The position numbers and the translations under genes were made by a program. Under the pieces are notes generated by a model. The model ran no database searches. It was given only the letters and a program-made list of their open reading frames with translations, and was not told the origin of the DNA. Below, in pieces: positions 54,407-63,054 of a stretch of DNA of 64,000 nt; the stretch's first letter is position 1; every line of letters starts with the position of its first letter. The stretch spans positions 903,501-967,500 of the forward strand of contig NZ_CP022222.1 of assembly GCF_009930815.1 (NCBI RefSeq), in the 5' to 3' direction. Source of the stretch: Bradyrhizobium sp. CCBAU 051011. Its GTDB lineage: Bacteria; Pseudomonadota; Alphaproteobacteria; Rhizobiales; Xanthobacteraceae.

Positions 54407-55231
54407 ATGCAGACCTTGAGCGTCAACGGCTATGACATGGCCTATCTCGATGTCGGCAGAGGCATTGCTAACAATCCGCCGCTGGTTCTCGTGCACGGCA
54501 CGCTCGGCGACTTCCGCACCTGGAACGCGGTGCTCGGGCCGTTGTCGAAACGGCACCGCGTGATCTCGCTGAGCCTTCGGCGCTTCTTTCCCGAACACTG
54601 GGACGGCGTCGGCAACGACTATCTGATGGCGCAGCACACAACCGACGTCATCGGCTTCATCGAAAAGTTCAGTGCCGGCCCGGTCGATCTGATCGGCCAT
54701 TCCCGCGGCGGCCACATCGGATTCCGCGTGGCGCAGGCCCGGCCCGATCTGTTGCGCAAGGCGGTTCTTGCTGAACCCGGCGGCGATCTCGAACCCGCGC
54801 TGCAGCCGAGCACCCCGCCGCCCGGACCGGTGCCACTCGGCCCGCGCGTTCCGATCGCGGCCGAGCTGGTGCGAAACGGCGACATTGACGGCGCGCTGGC
54901 GCTGTTCGTCGACGGCATCGACGGCGAAGGCGCATGGGCGCGGTGGCCTGCGACGGCCCGGCAGCAATTACGCGACAATGTCTATACGTTGCTCGGCCAG
55001 GTCGGCGAAAACCGCAAGCCGTTTCTGAAGAGCGAAGCGGAATCGATTCAGACGCCGACGCTGCTGATTGGCGGCGGCGACACCAAGGGCGCGCTGGCTG
55101 TGAACTGGCGTGTGCTGGCCGAGCATATGCCAGGCGCGCGGACGGCCGTGATCCCGGGCACCCGCCACTGGATGTTCGAACAGGCGCCACGGGAATTCTG
55201 CGACATCGTGCTGGAATTTCTGAAGGCGTGA
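54407..55231 (+). CDS. Alpha/beta hydrolase (second of tandem pair)
   Basis: 274 residues, 5 bases after the first copy, with GGAGGA upstream. Same layout: LVHGTLGDF, DLIGHSRGGHIGF nucleophile, IPGTRHWMFEQAP. The two proteins keep FFPEHWDGVG and NGYDMAYLD identical but differ in the cap region (residues about 140-190), so they may have separate substrates. Confidence 0.87.
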   Translation: MQTLSVNGYDMAYLDVGRGIANNPPLVLVHGTLGDFRTWNAVLGPLSKRHRVISLSLRRFFPEHWDGVGNDYLMAQHTTDVIGFIEKFSAGPVDLIGHSRGGHIGFRVAQARPDLLRKAVLAEPGGDLEPALQPSTPPPGPVPLGPRVPIAAELVRNGDIDGALALFVDGIDGEGAWARWPATARQQLRDNVYTLLGQVGENRKPFLKSEAESIQTPTLLIGGGDTKGALAVNWRVLAEHMPGARTAVIPGTRHWMFEQAPREFCDIVLEFLKA

Positions 55232-55244
55232 CCTCGCCGCCGCG

Positions 55245-57005
55245 TTACTTCTGATCGAGGCGCCACGCGCCATCCCAATCGACGGGCGGCGGGTTTTCCT
55301 GAAAATTTTTGACACGATGGGCCATCGCCATCGACGGGCCATCGCCGGGGACTGCGTCGAGCGCCGCCTGGAAAGCCCGGCGTGCATCATCCCAGCGGCG
55401 TGCCCGATAGGCAGCCAGCCCCTCGGCGTACCGCGCCAGCAGTTCAAGTTGCTTCTCGGTCAACTCGCCCGCGCGCCCGATGATCTCGAACACCGCTTCG
55501 GGGCGGGTCTGGCCTGCGACGACCAGTCGGTCAATCTCGCGCGATTCCACCGCATCGCCGGCCGCCATGATCGTTGCCTCCGAAACCAGCGAGTGGCTAC
55601 CGTAGATCTTGTTGACGTTCTCCAGGCGTGAGGCCAGGTTCACCGCGTCGCCCATTACCGTGTAGCTCATCATGAATTCCGAGCCGATGCTGCCGACCAG
55701 CACCTCGCCGGTTGCGATGCCGATGCGGACCTCGCAATCGCTCGGCACGGTGCGCACGCCGAGCAATTCGGGCAGCTCGGTTCGCAACGCCTGGCCGCGA
55801 TCCGCCATCTCGACCGCGGCAAGGCAGGCCAACCGCGCCTGCTCGCTATGCTCGGTAAAGGGAGGCCCCCAATAGGCCATGATCGCGTCGCCGATATATT
55901 TGTCGATGATGCCGCGATGGCTGCGGATCGGCCCCGACATCGTCGAAAGATAGTGATTCATCACCTTGACAAGGCCCTGCGGCGTCATGCCCTCGCTGAG
56001 GCTCGTAAAACCCTTCATGTCGCAGAACAGCACCGTCATCACCCGCCGCTCGCCATTGCTCGCGGTCAGCGCTTGCGGGTCCATCAGTCCTTCCACGACG
56101 CGCGGGTCGACATAGCGGCCGAAAGTTTCGCGTAGGCGTTCCTTGTGGCGCAGCTGCTCGACCATGTTGTTGAAGGCCGTCGTCAGCTGACCGATTTCGT
56201 CGCGCGTGGTGACGTCGATCGATCCGTCGAGCCGGCCGGCTTCCACCGCACGGGTACCTTCCAGCAAACGCCGGACCGGCCGGGTAATGCCGATGCTAAT
56301 GAAAAGCGAAAACATCAGTCCGAGGATGCCCGCAAGCAAGGTCAGGACAACGGAGATGACAATGGCCGTCTTCTGGTCGCGCATCGTCGTCACGGCATCG
56401 CTGCGGACCTGCGTCAGCATGTCCGTGCGGATGCCTTCGATCCTTTGGTTGAGTTCTTCGCGCAGCGTGTCGGTCCGCGCCAGGCTGGCCCTGGCCTCCG
56501 CGAGATTCCCGGCATCGAGCAGGGACAACAGCCGCTTGTATTCCTCACCGAGATAGCGGCGGAGATCGCTGGCTACGCGCTCGATTCGATCGTCGATCCG
56601 GGCCAGCCGGGCGTTATCGGATTCGGTGGAGACGTCGTCGATGATCGCGTTGATCAGGGCGCGCGCGGCTTGCGCCTCCTGTTCGATTTCCTGTCCCTTC
56701 GCTTCATAGATTTTTCGCTGATCTGCAGAGAATGCCATGTCGGGCGGCGACTGCATCCTGCCGATCACGATCCGGCGCAGCGCCAGAGCCTGCTCCAGCG
56801 AACGGATATTCATCCGCGCCAGATGCCCATACGCTTCGACATATTTGCCGCTGAACTCGTCGAGCTGATGGGCAATCTTGCGTGTCATCACCGTCGACAG
56901 CGCCGACGTGATCGCCATCAGGAAGATCAAGCCGAGGGCGATGCCGAGAATTCGCTTTCGAATGGTCGGCCGCAGCATGGCTGTTTTTTCTAAAAGGACG
57001 GGCAT
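55245..57005 (-). CDS. Membrane adenylate/guanylate cyclase with HAMP domain
   Basis: 586 residues (the internal ATG at 56978 is an alternative start). A first membrane helix (about 18-40), an extracytoplasmic helical sensor (about 45-210), a second helix (about 215-240), HAMP (about 240-295), then the class III catalytic domain with both metal aspartates (VLFCDMKGFTSLSEG, KYIGDAIMAYWG) and NLASRLENV. After the catalytic core a short TPR-like helix pair precedes the C-terminus. It makes a cyclic nucleotide in response to a periplasmic signal. Unlike the cyclase homologue at 4987, its metal site is intact. Confidence 0.9.
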   Translation of the reverse strand: MPVLLEKTAMLRPTIRKRILGIALGLIFLMAITSALSTVMTRKIAHQLDEFSGKYVEAYGHLARMNIRSLEQALALRRIVIGRMQSPPDMAFSADQRKIYEAKGQEIEQEAQAARALINAIIDDVSTESDNARLARIDDRIERVASDLRRYLGEEYKRLLSLLDAGNLAEARASLARTDTLREELNQRIEGIRTDMLTQVRSDAVTTMRDQKTAIVISVVLTLLAGILGLMFSLFISIGITRPVRRLLEGTRAVEAGRLDGSIDVTTRDEIGQLTTAFNNMVEQLRHKERLRETFGRYVDPRVVEGLMDPQALTASNGERRVMTVLFCDMKGFTSLSEGMTPQGLVKVMNHYLSTMSGPIRSHRGIIDKYIGDAIMAYWGPPFTEHSEQARLACLAAVEMADRGQALRTELPELLGVRTVPSDCEVRIGIATGEVLVGSIGSEFMMSYTVMGDAVNLASRLENVNKIYGSHSLVSEATIMAAGDAVESREIDRLVVAGQTRPEAVFEIIGRAGELTEKQLELLARYAEGLAAYRARRWDDARRAFQAALDAVPGDGPSMAMAHRVKNFQENPPPVDWDGAWRLDQK

Positions 57006-57037
57006 GATCGTGAAACGGGACGAAGCAACAAAAGCGA

Positions 57038-57062
57038 AAGCCCGGCCGAGCCGGCCGGGCTT
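57038..57062. terminator. Intrinsic terminator-like hairpin after the CMD gene
   Basis: Arms AAGCCCGGCC (57038-57047) and GGCCGGGCTT (57053-57062), loop of five. On the minus strand the stem is followed by TTCGCTTTTG, consistent with termination of the carboxymuconolactone decarboxylase-like transcript before the cyclase gene. Confidence 0.7.
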
Positions 57063-57131
57063 GTTATTTAGCGCGCGCCAGTGAATTAAGCACGTTCCGG
57101 CGCGATAAAATTGACCGCAATTGGGTCGCAG

Positions 57132-57590
57132 CTAGACCTTCCAGGCGCCGACCGGCTGGCGCACGGCGACGTTAAGCCGGTTCCAGACATTGATATTGGC
57201 GATCGCCAGGATCAGCGCCGCAAGCTCGGCCTCGTCGAAATGCTTGTCGGCCTCGCTCCATACCTCGTCCGGCACCGGATCGGCGCGGTCGCTGATCCGG
57301 GTCAGCGCTTCCGTCAACGCCAGCGCCGCCCGTTCGCCTTCGGTGAAATAGGGCGTGTCGCGCCAGGCGGCTACCGCGAACAGCCGCTCGTCGGTTTCGC
57401 CGGCCTTTCTGGCGAGTTTTGGGTGCATGTCGACGCAGACGCTGCAGCCGTTGATCTGGCTGGCACGCAGATGCACCAGTTCGAGCAGCTTTTCCGACAG
57501 GCTATTCTTGGTCAATTCGCCCAGCGCGTGCAACGCTTTCATGGCATCGGGAACAACCATGACCGGGTGGTTCATTCGGGCTTGCATCAT
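57132..57590 (-). CDS. Carboxymuconolactone decarboxylase / AhpD-like protein (COE partner of ECF41)
   Basis: 152 residues from the first of two ATGs at 57590, with GGAGCG at an ideal distance; longer in-frame starts exist. AhpD-like motif: HLRASQINGCSVCVDMH, with the redox CxxC and a His, and an upstream Glu (KLLELVHLR). Typically a small peroxidase or decarboxylase that uses the Cys pair. Divergent from an ECF sigma factor whose family is known to control just such genes; a sigma-type promoter precedes it. Confidence 0.88.
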   Translation of the reverse strand: MMQARMNHPVMVVPDAMKALHALGELTKNSLSEKLLELVHLRASQINGCSVCVDMHPKLARKAGETDERLFAVAAWRDTPYFTEGERAALALTEALTRISDRADPVPDEVWSEADKHFDEAELAALILAIANINVWNRLNVAVRQPVGAWKV

Positions 57591-57640
57591 TTTACGCTCC
57601 ATATGGTTGGTTCTGTTTTGACGCGGCCGCACCGATTTGC

Positions 57641-57667
57641 TGTCACATCGGCGCGCTTTCGCTCGTC
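57641..57667 (+). promoter_or_regulatory. ECF41-type promoter driving the sigma factor gene
   Basis: TGTCACA (57641-57647) and CGTC (57664-57667), spaced by exactly 16 bases, match the ECF41 promoter consensus as I recall it (TGTCACA-N16-CGTC). The -10 ends 36 bases before the sigma factor ATG at 57704, implying autoregulation. Confidence 0.7.
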
Positions 57668-57675
57668 ATAGCCAT

Positions 57676-57702
57676 GACGAAACACGACATGGGAATGTGA
57701 CC
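57676..57702 (-). promoter_or_regulatory. ECF41-type promoter driving the CMD-like gene
   Basis: Read on the minus strand: GGTCACA (57702-57696), 16 bases, CGTC (57679-57676), one mismatch from the sigma-facing copy and with the same spacing. It lies 85 bases before the CMD-like start at 57590. Its -35 element abuts the sigma gene ATG. Confidence 0.72.
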
Positions 57703-57703
57703 G

Positions 57704-58561
57704 ATGGACGAGAAAAAGTTTCTGGCTGAGAGATTCGAGGCCAACCGGGCCCGCCTGCGGGCGGTGGCCTACCGGATGCTGGGCTCGACCGCAGAGGTCG
57801 ACGACGCCGTGCAGGAGACATGGCTGCGACTGAGCCGCTCCGACACCAGGGCGGTCGAAAACCTCGGCGGCTGGCTGACCACCGTCGTCGCCCGCGTCTG
57901 CCTCGACATGCTGCGCTCGCGCAAGTCACGGCGCGAAGAGCCGATGGGACCGCATGTGCCGGAACCTGTCGCTGATGATGCACAGGGGCGTGACGCCGAG
58001 ATGGCCGATTCCGTCGGCGCAGCATTGCTGGTGGTGCTGGAGACGCTGGCTCCGGCCGAACGGCTCGCCTTCGTGCTGCACGACATGTTTGCCGTTCCCT
58101 TTGAAGAGATCGCACCGATCGTCGGCCGCACGCCTGCCGCAGCAAGGCAATTGGCCAGCCGCGCCCGCCGCCGGGTGCAGGGTACGCCGCCGCCGGACGC
58201 CGATTTCGGCCGGCAGAAAAACATCGTCGACGCCTTCCTCAAGGCCTCCCGCGACGGCGATTTCGAAGGGCTGCTCGCGGTGCTGGATCCGGATGTGGTG
58301 GTGCGCGCCGATCAAGCGGCGCAGCGGCTCGGTTCGCAGGCCGAAATCCGGGGCGCCGCCGCGGTTGCAGAGTTCTTCAAGGGCCGCGCGCAGGCCGCCA
58401 AGCCGGCGATGGTCGACGGATCTCTGGCGCTCGCCGTCATGCTCGGCGGGCAATTGCGCGTCGTGGTGCGCCTGACCATCAGCGGCGAACGGATATCGGC
58501 GATCGAGGCGATAGCAGACGCCGAACGGATCGGCGAATTCGACGTGACCCTGCTCACGTGA
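57704..58561 (+). CDS. ECF sigma factor with C-terminal SnoaL-like domain (ECF41-like)
   Basis: 285 residues. Sigma region 2: RLRAVAYRMLGSTAEVDDAV with QETWLRL. Region 4: LAPAERLAFVLHDMF, FEEIAPIVGRTPAAARQLAS. The linker holds GPHVPEPV, near the WLPEP-type motif of ECF41. A fused SnoaL-like domain (about 180-285) takes the place of an anti-sigma factor. The DGGG(K/R) motif I expect in ECF41 C-domains is not visible. Divergent from a CMD-like gene, the standard ECF41 arrangement, and both promoters carry the ECF41 signature. Confidence 0.88.
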   Translation: MDEKKFLAERFEANRARLRAVAYRMLGSTAEVDDAVQETWLRLSRSDTRAVENLGGWLTTVVARVCLDMLRSRKSRREEPMGPHVPEPVADDAQGRDAEMADSVGAALLVVLETLAPAERLAFVLHDMFAVPFEEIAPIVGRTPAAARQLASRARRRVQGTPPPDADFGRQKNIVDAFLKASRDGDFEGLLAVLDPDVVVRADQAAQRLGSQAEIRGAAAVAEFFKGRAQAAKPAMVDGSLALAVMLGGQLRVVVRLTISGERISAIEAIADAERIGEFDVTLLT

Positions 58562-58568
58562 ACAGGGA

Positions 58569-59381
58569 CTAACTCTTCGTCGCTGAAAACACGATCGCTT
58601 GAATAGGCATCCGGCCGGGCTTGTCGCCGAACTCACGGCGATATTCCCGCGCTAGCGCCTCGACAATGCGCTCCGGATCGACTCCGCCGCGCGCCCGAAT
58701 CTGATCGATCAGCGGGTTACCAAACACTGCTGAACGGGCGAACTGTGCAACGTCAGGGAGCTCACGCTCCTGCCTGATCACGGCAATGCCGATGTCGCCG
58801 AAGCCTGCGGCCATCAGGAACTCCTTGATCGGATCGATCTGGTGGCAGGAGAACGGCACGCTGTAAAACTGTGGCGGATCGGCCGGAAAGAAACGCCCCG
58901 CAACCTCATGCGCGATGCGGCCAAACGAATTGTAGCTATGCGAATCCCAGACGTTGAGCAGATAACGGCCGCCGGGAGCCAGAACCCGATGGGCTTCGGA
59001 AAAGGATTTTGCCTTGTCGGGAAAGAACATCAGGCCGAACTGGCAGACCACCGCCTCGAAGCTCTGATCGGCAAAGGGAAGCGCGACCGCGTCCGCCGGC
59101 TGGAAGGCGACTTGCTCGCCGGGCCCGAACTTGGCGCGGGCAATCTCCAGCATCGGCGGGTTGAGATCGGTCGCCGTCAACTGCGTGCCTTCGGGTAGCG
59201 CGTCACGCAATTTCCGGGTCACGATACCCGTGCCGGCGGCGGTCTCCAGCACCCGCGCCGGACCGCTATCGGCCGCCCGCCTGGCGAGATCGGCGGCGTA
59301 TTCGGCGAAGATGATCGGGCCGAGGCCTTGATCGTAGTATTGCGGGATATTGCCAGTGAAGCCGGCCGCATCGCTGCTCAT
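58569..59381 (-). CDS. Class I SAM-dependent methyltransferase
   Basis: 270 residues from the ATG at 59381 with GGAGG upstream. UbiE/COQ5-like core: VLETAAGTGIVTRKL, LTATDLNPPMLEIAR, FQPADAVALPFADQSFEAVV, HRVLAPGGRYLLNVWDS. The C-terminus is specific and not recognised. Convergent with the sigma factor, 7 bases between stops. Confidence 0.85.
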   Translation of the reverse strand: MSSDAAGFTGNIPQYYDQGLGPIIFAEYAADLARRAADSGPARVLETAAGTGIVTRKLRDALPEGTQLTATDLNPPMLEIARAKFGPGEQVAFQPADAVALPFADQSFEAVVCQFGLMFFPDKAKSFSEAHRVLAPGGRYLLNVWDSHSYNSFGRIAHEVAGRFFPADPPQFYSVPFSCHQIDPIKEFLMAAGFGDIGIAVIRQERELPDVAQFARSAVFGNPLIDQIRARGGVDPERIVEALAREYRREFGDKPGRMPIQAIVFSATKS

Positions 59382-59488
59382 GGCGGACCTCCGATCGCCC
59401 CCAGGGCCTGAGCTTATTCGCTGTGCACCGGGGCCGCACCCCAATTCCAGACTTGACGATGGCAGCGCTCGGGACTAGTGTCTGAATT

Positions 59489-59498
59489 CGGAATTCCG
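59489..59498. promoter_or_regulatory. Palindrome upstream of the GntR gene
   Basis: CGGAATTCCG is a perfect 10-base palindrome, 24 bases before the GntR start, flanked by further GAATTC and GTATTCC half-like motifs (59484-59504). It is a candidate autoregulatory site for the GntR regulator, in a 140-base divergent promoter region. Confidence 0.45.
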
Positions 59499-59521
59499 TA
59501 TTCCAAATCCGGACAACCGAC

Positions 59522-60196
59522 ATGATCCCCTTGGATCCGCTCCCCAACCTGATCGACCAGGTCTATGCCCGGATCCTCGAGGCGATCACCGACCGGTCGC
59601 TGCCGCCTGGGCATCGCATCCGGCAGAACGAACTAGCGGAACGGCTTGGCGTTTCGCGCCAGCCGGTGTCCCACGCGCTGCATCTGCTGCACCGGCAGGG
59701 TCTCGTCGCCGAAAGCGGCCGCCGCGGCTTTGAGGTTACCCGGCTCGACCCGGAGCGCATCCGCCAGCTCTACGAGGTGCGCGGCGCCATCGACGCGCTG
59801 GCCGCCCGGCTCGCCGCCGGCCGCGCCAGGACCGATACTGCCGGCCGCACGCAGCTCGAAGCGGCGCTGCAGGCCGGGCGGACCATCGATGGAAATACGC
59901 CGCTGGCGCGCTTGATCGCGCTCGACGTCGACTTTCATAGCGCGGTCTATCGTCTCGCGGGCAATCCCGCGATCGAGGAAATGATCGCGCCGCAATGGCC
60001 GCATATGCGCCGCTCGATGGCGACGGTGCTCGCCGAGCTCGATTACCGTGAAAGCGCCTGGAGCGAGCACGAAGCAATCGCCGCACACATTCTCGCCGGC
60101 AACGCCAAGGCGGCGGAGGCTGCGGCGCTGGCGCACGCACAGACGGCTGGACGAATGACCGAGGAGAGACTGAGGGCGACTGATAGGGCGGCGTAA
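59522..60196 (+). CDS. GntR family transcriptional regulator (FadR/FCD type)
   Basis: 224 residues. Winged helix: RIRQNELAERLGVSRQPVSHALHLL with GLVAESGRRGFEV. The FCD domain has the metal-binding Asp/His pattern (LDVDFHSAVYR, SEHEAIAAHILAG). It responds to small carboxylic acids in many relatives. It heads a plus-strand group with the dioxygenase and SAF oxidoreductase and probably regulates it. Confidence 0.9.
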   Translation: MIPLDPLPNLIDQVYARILEAITDRSLPPGHRIRQNELAERLGVSRQPVSHALHLLHRQGLVAESGRRGFEVTRLDPERIRQLYEVRGAIDALAARLAAGRARTDTAGRTQLEAALQAGRTIDGNTPLARLIALDVDFHSAVYRLAGNPAIEEMIAPQWPHMRRSMATVLAELDYRESAWSEHEAIAAHILAGNAKAAEAAALAHAQTAGRMTEERLRATDRAA

Positions 60197-60324
60197 TCAA
60201 GCGCCGTGGTCCCGGGATGGTGCGCTAGCACAAGACCTGGAACCTCGAGATTCCGGTTCGATGCTTCGCATCGCCCGGAATGACAATGACAACAACAGAA
60301 CAAGAAATCACAGGAGAGAACGCC

Positions 60325-61125
60325 ATGAAACTGACGCCAGAGCAGATCGAATTCTTCAATCGCGAAGGCTGGCTGTTCCTGCCCGAGTTGTTCAGCCAGG
60401 AGGAAGTTGACTATCTCGCCCGCGAGGCCGTCGGCATCTACGACGCTGACCGACCCGAGGTGTGGCGCGAGAAGAGCGGCGCGCCGCGCACCGCCTTTGC
60501 CGCGCATCTCTACAACGAAGCCTTCGGCGTTCTCGGCGCGCACCCGCGCATGATCGAACCGATCGAGCAGATCTTTGGCGAAAAGCTCTACATGCACCAG
60601 TTCAAGATCAACGCCAAGGCCGCGTTCACTGGCGACGTTTGGCAGTGGCATCAGGATTACGGCACCTGGAAACGCGACGACGGGATGCCGCTGCCGCGGG
60701 CGATGAACATCGCGATCTTCCTCGACGAGGTGATGCCGATCAACGGCCCCTTGATGCTGGTGCCGAAGAGCCAGCACGCCGGCGACCTCAAGGCCTCGCA
60801 TGACCTCGAGACCACTTCCTACCCGCTGTGGACGCTCGATGAGGAGACGGTCACCCGGCTCGTCAAGGAAGGCGGCATCGTGGCGCCAACCGGCAAGGCC
60901 GGCGGCATGCTGATGTTCCACGGCAACCTGGTGCACGGATCAAGCGGCAACATCACACCCTACCCGCGCAAGATCGTCTATCTGACGCTGAACGCGGTCT
61001 CAAACTACATCCGCACGCCGACGCGGCCCGAATACATCGCGCACCGCGATTTTACGCCGATCCAGCCGGTGGACGACGACGCGCTGTTGCGGCTGGCGCG
61101 TGCGCATCGCCAGGCGGCGGAGTAG
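60325..61125 (+). CDS. Phytanoyl-CoA dioxygenase / ectoine hydroxylase-like Fe(II)/2OG enzyme
   Basis: 266 residues from the ATG at 60325, with AGGAG upstream. Fold motifs: QIEFFNREGWLFLPELFSQEEV, the facial-triad HxD in WQWHQDYGTWKRD, MLVPKSQHAGD, and the distal His in FHGNLVHGSSGNIT with Arg in YPRKIVYLTLNAVSN. The sequence is close in style to EctD, but no ectoine synthesis genes are present, so it probably hydroxylates another substrate of this operon. Confidence 0.9.
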   Translation: MKLTPEQIEFFNREGWLFLPELFSQEEVDYLAREAVGIYDADRPEVWREKSGAPRTAFAAHLYNEAFGVLGAHPRMIEPIEQIFGEKLYMHQFKINAKAAFTGDVWQWHQDYGTWKRDDGMPLPRAMNIAIFLDEVMPINGPLMLVPKSQHAGDLKASHDLETTSYPLWTLDEETVTRLVKEGGIVAPTGKAGGMLMFHGNLVHGSSGNITPYPRKIVYLTLNAVSNYIRTPTRPEYIAHRDFTPIQPVDDDALLRLARAHRQAAE

Positions 61126-61151
61126 ACTCACGGACGCCACATCAAGTTAGT

Positions 61152-61267
61152 CGTCATGCCCGGGCAGAAGCGCGAAGCGCGTCTTCGCGCTAGATGTCCC
61201 GGGCATCCACGTCTTGCGATGCTGCTGCGAAAAAGGCGTGGATGGCCGGGACAAGCCCCGGCCAGGA
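61152..61267. repeat. Dispersed palindromic repeat between dioxygenase and oxidoreductase
   Basis: CGTCATGCCCGGG near the left and CCGGGACAAGCCCCGGCCAGGAC at the right, with an inner hairpin (GAAGCGCGAAGCGCGTCTTC region) and CCACGTC / GCGTGG arms, belong to the same element family as 49111-49201. Confidence 0.65.
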
Positions 61268-61310
61268 CAGAAACATCATTGCTGCAGCTTTACCTGTCGG
61301 GATCGCTCTC

Positions 61311-62624
61311 ATGAACCTCCATCATCTCCTCAACGCCCGCGCTGCCGCCGGTAAGCCGGTTCGCGTCGCGCTGATCGGCGCCGGCAAGTTCGGCTCGATG
61401 TTCCTGTCGCAGGTGCCGCATACGCCGGGCCTCGAAGTGCCCGTCATTATCGACATCGATCGCGATCGCGCCCGCGAAGCGTGCCGCACCGTCGGCTGGG
61501 ACCAGGCGCGGATCGCACGCACGGCTTTCACCGATGATGGCGAGCGCGCGATTGCGGACAGCGCAGTTGACGTCGTGGTGGAAGCAACCGGCAACCCCGC
61601 CGTCGGTATCCGTCATGCCCGCGCGGCGATCGCGGCGGGCAAGCATGTCGTCATGGTCAATGTCGAAGCCGACGTGCTGGCCGGCCCGCTTTTGGCGCAG
61701 GAAGCCCGCAAGGCAGGCGTGGTCTATTCGCTCGCCTATGGCGACCAGCCGGCGCTGACCGCAGAGATGGTGGACTGGGCGCGGGCGACGGGCTTTCGCG
61801 TCGTCGCCGCCGGCAAGGGAACGAAATACCTGCCCGCCTATCACGACGTGACGCCGGACGGCGTCTGGAGCCATTACGGGCTGACCGCGGGCGAAGCTCA
61901 ATCGGCCGGAATGAATCCGCAGATGTTCAACTCGTTTCTGGACGGCACCAAATCCGCGATCGAAATGGCGGCGATTGCGAACGCTTGCGGGCTCGACGTC
62001 CCGTCGGAAGGATTGCTGTTTCCGCCCTGCGGCGTCGACGATCTGCCGCATGTGATGCGGCCGCGCGACCAAGGCGGCGTGCTGGAGAAGGCTGGCCTTG
62101 CCGAAGTCGTGTCGTCGCTGGAGCGCGACGGCCGTCCCGTATTCCGCGATCTGCGCTGGGGCGTCTACGTCGTGCTGGAAGCGCCCAACGATTACGCCGC
62201 CGATTGCTTCAAGCAGTATGGGCTGAAGACCGACGCCTCGGGCCGATATGCGGCGATGTACAAGCCGTATCATCTGATCGGGCTGGAGCTGAACATTTCC
62301 ATCCTCTCGGCCGCGCTGCGCAACGAGCCAACCGGCCAGCCGCATGATTTTCGCGGCGACGTCGCAGCGGTCGCGAAACGCAATCTCCGTGCGGGCGAAA
62401 TGCTCGACGGCGAAGGCGGCTACACGGTGTGGGGCAAGCTGATGCCTGCATCGAAAAGTCTCGCCGCCGGCGCGCTGCCGATAGGACTTGCCCATCGCGT
62501 CAAACTGAAGAACGACGTCGCCCACGGCGCCGTGGTGCGCTGGAGTGATGTCGAGGTCGACGAAGGCAATGACACCATCAAGACGCGCAGGGCGATGGAA
62601 GCGACATTCTCGACGAGACGATGA
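61311..62624 (+). CDS. Homoserine-dehydrogenase-like NAD(P) oxidoreductase with SAF domain
   Basis: 437 residues from the ATG at 61311 (MNLHHLLNARAAAGKPVRVALIGAGKFG). An NAD(P)-binding Rossmann domain with DVVVEATGNPAVGIRHARAAI, GKHVVMVNVEAD, and a dimerisation domain lead into a C-terminal SAF domain (KRNLRAGEMLDGEGGYTVWG). The architecture matches proteins often misnamed as FlgA or homoserine dehydrogenase; recent relatives act in sugar-acid metabolism. Probably co-transcribed with the dioxygenase. Confidence 0.8.
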   Translation: MNLHHLLNARAAAGKPVRVALIGAGKFGSMFLSQVPHTPGLEVPVIIDIDRDRAREACRTVGWDQARIARTAFTDDGERAIADSAVDVVVEATGNPAVGIRHARAAIAAGKHVVMVNVEADVLAGPLLAQEARKAGVVYSLAYGDQPALTAEMVDWARATGFRVVAAGKGTKYLPAYHDVTPDGVWSHYGLTAGEAQSAGMNPQMFNSFLDGTKSAIEMAAIANACGLDVPSEGLLFPPCGVDDLPHVMRPRDQGGVLEKAGLAEVVSSLERDGRPVFRDLRWGVYVVLEAPNDYAADCFKQYGLKTDASGRYAAMYKPYHLIGLELNISILSAALRNEPTGQPHDFRGDVAAVAKRNLRAGEMLDGEGGYTVWGKLMPASKSLAAGALPIGLAHRVKLKNDVAHGAVVRWSDVEVDEGNDTIKTRRAMEATFSTRR

Positions 62625-63054
62625 TCGCGCGACGCGTAGTGGCAGCAGGCTACAGCTTGAAATGCTCCTGCCCCGCACATGCACGTTCAGGCAAATGACG
62701 GGCGCATCGTAAGCGTCTGCGCTGCGGAATTACCGCAATGCGGTATCGAATTAACCATTCGTACTTCGCACGCATTCTTAGTCTTTCGTGGGATGAAGGG
62801 CTCCGCCGCTCAGAATTCAGGCAGCTCTTCGCAGCTGCGGCGGAAGCAGAGCCCTTGATTATCAATCACCAATTCGTCATCCTGACCTCAGGTCCACAAA
62901 GCCGGGAAATTGATTGCATTTGAAAAACCAAGAGCCTTGGTTTCAGGGCCCACATTCCTAAACAACAGTCCAGCACCGGCCATCGGTAAAGCAGAGAAGA
63001 CGACATCAGATCGTTGTCCCTTGGTCGGTCTCGGCGATAACAGAGGGGAAACAA
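62625..63054. other. Intergenic region before the TRAP binding protein
   Basis: 430 bases without a credible gene. A perfect hairpin AAACCAAG-AGC-CTTGGTTT lies at 62925-62943, and an 11-base palindrome GACCTCAGGTC at 62884-62894. The first resembles an intrinsic terminator read on the minus strand; the second could be a regulator site for the TRAP gene. Confidence 0.45.

Noticed and set aside
60325..61125. Ectoine hydroxylase EctD
   Set aside because: The motifs fit the wider phytanoyl-CoA dioxygenase family, but no ectABC genes are present, so the specific name is not supported.
61290..62684. 464-residue frame on the minus strand
   Set aside because: Antisense to the SAF-domain oxidoreductase.
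62738..62923. 61-residue plus-strand frame before the TRAP gene
   Set aside because: No ribosome site and it overlaps a palindrome; coding status cannot be supported.
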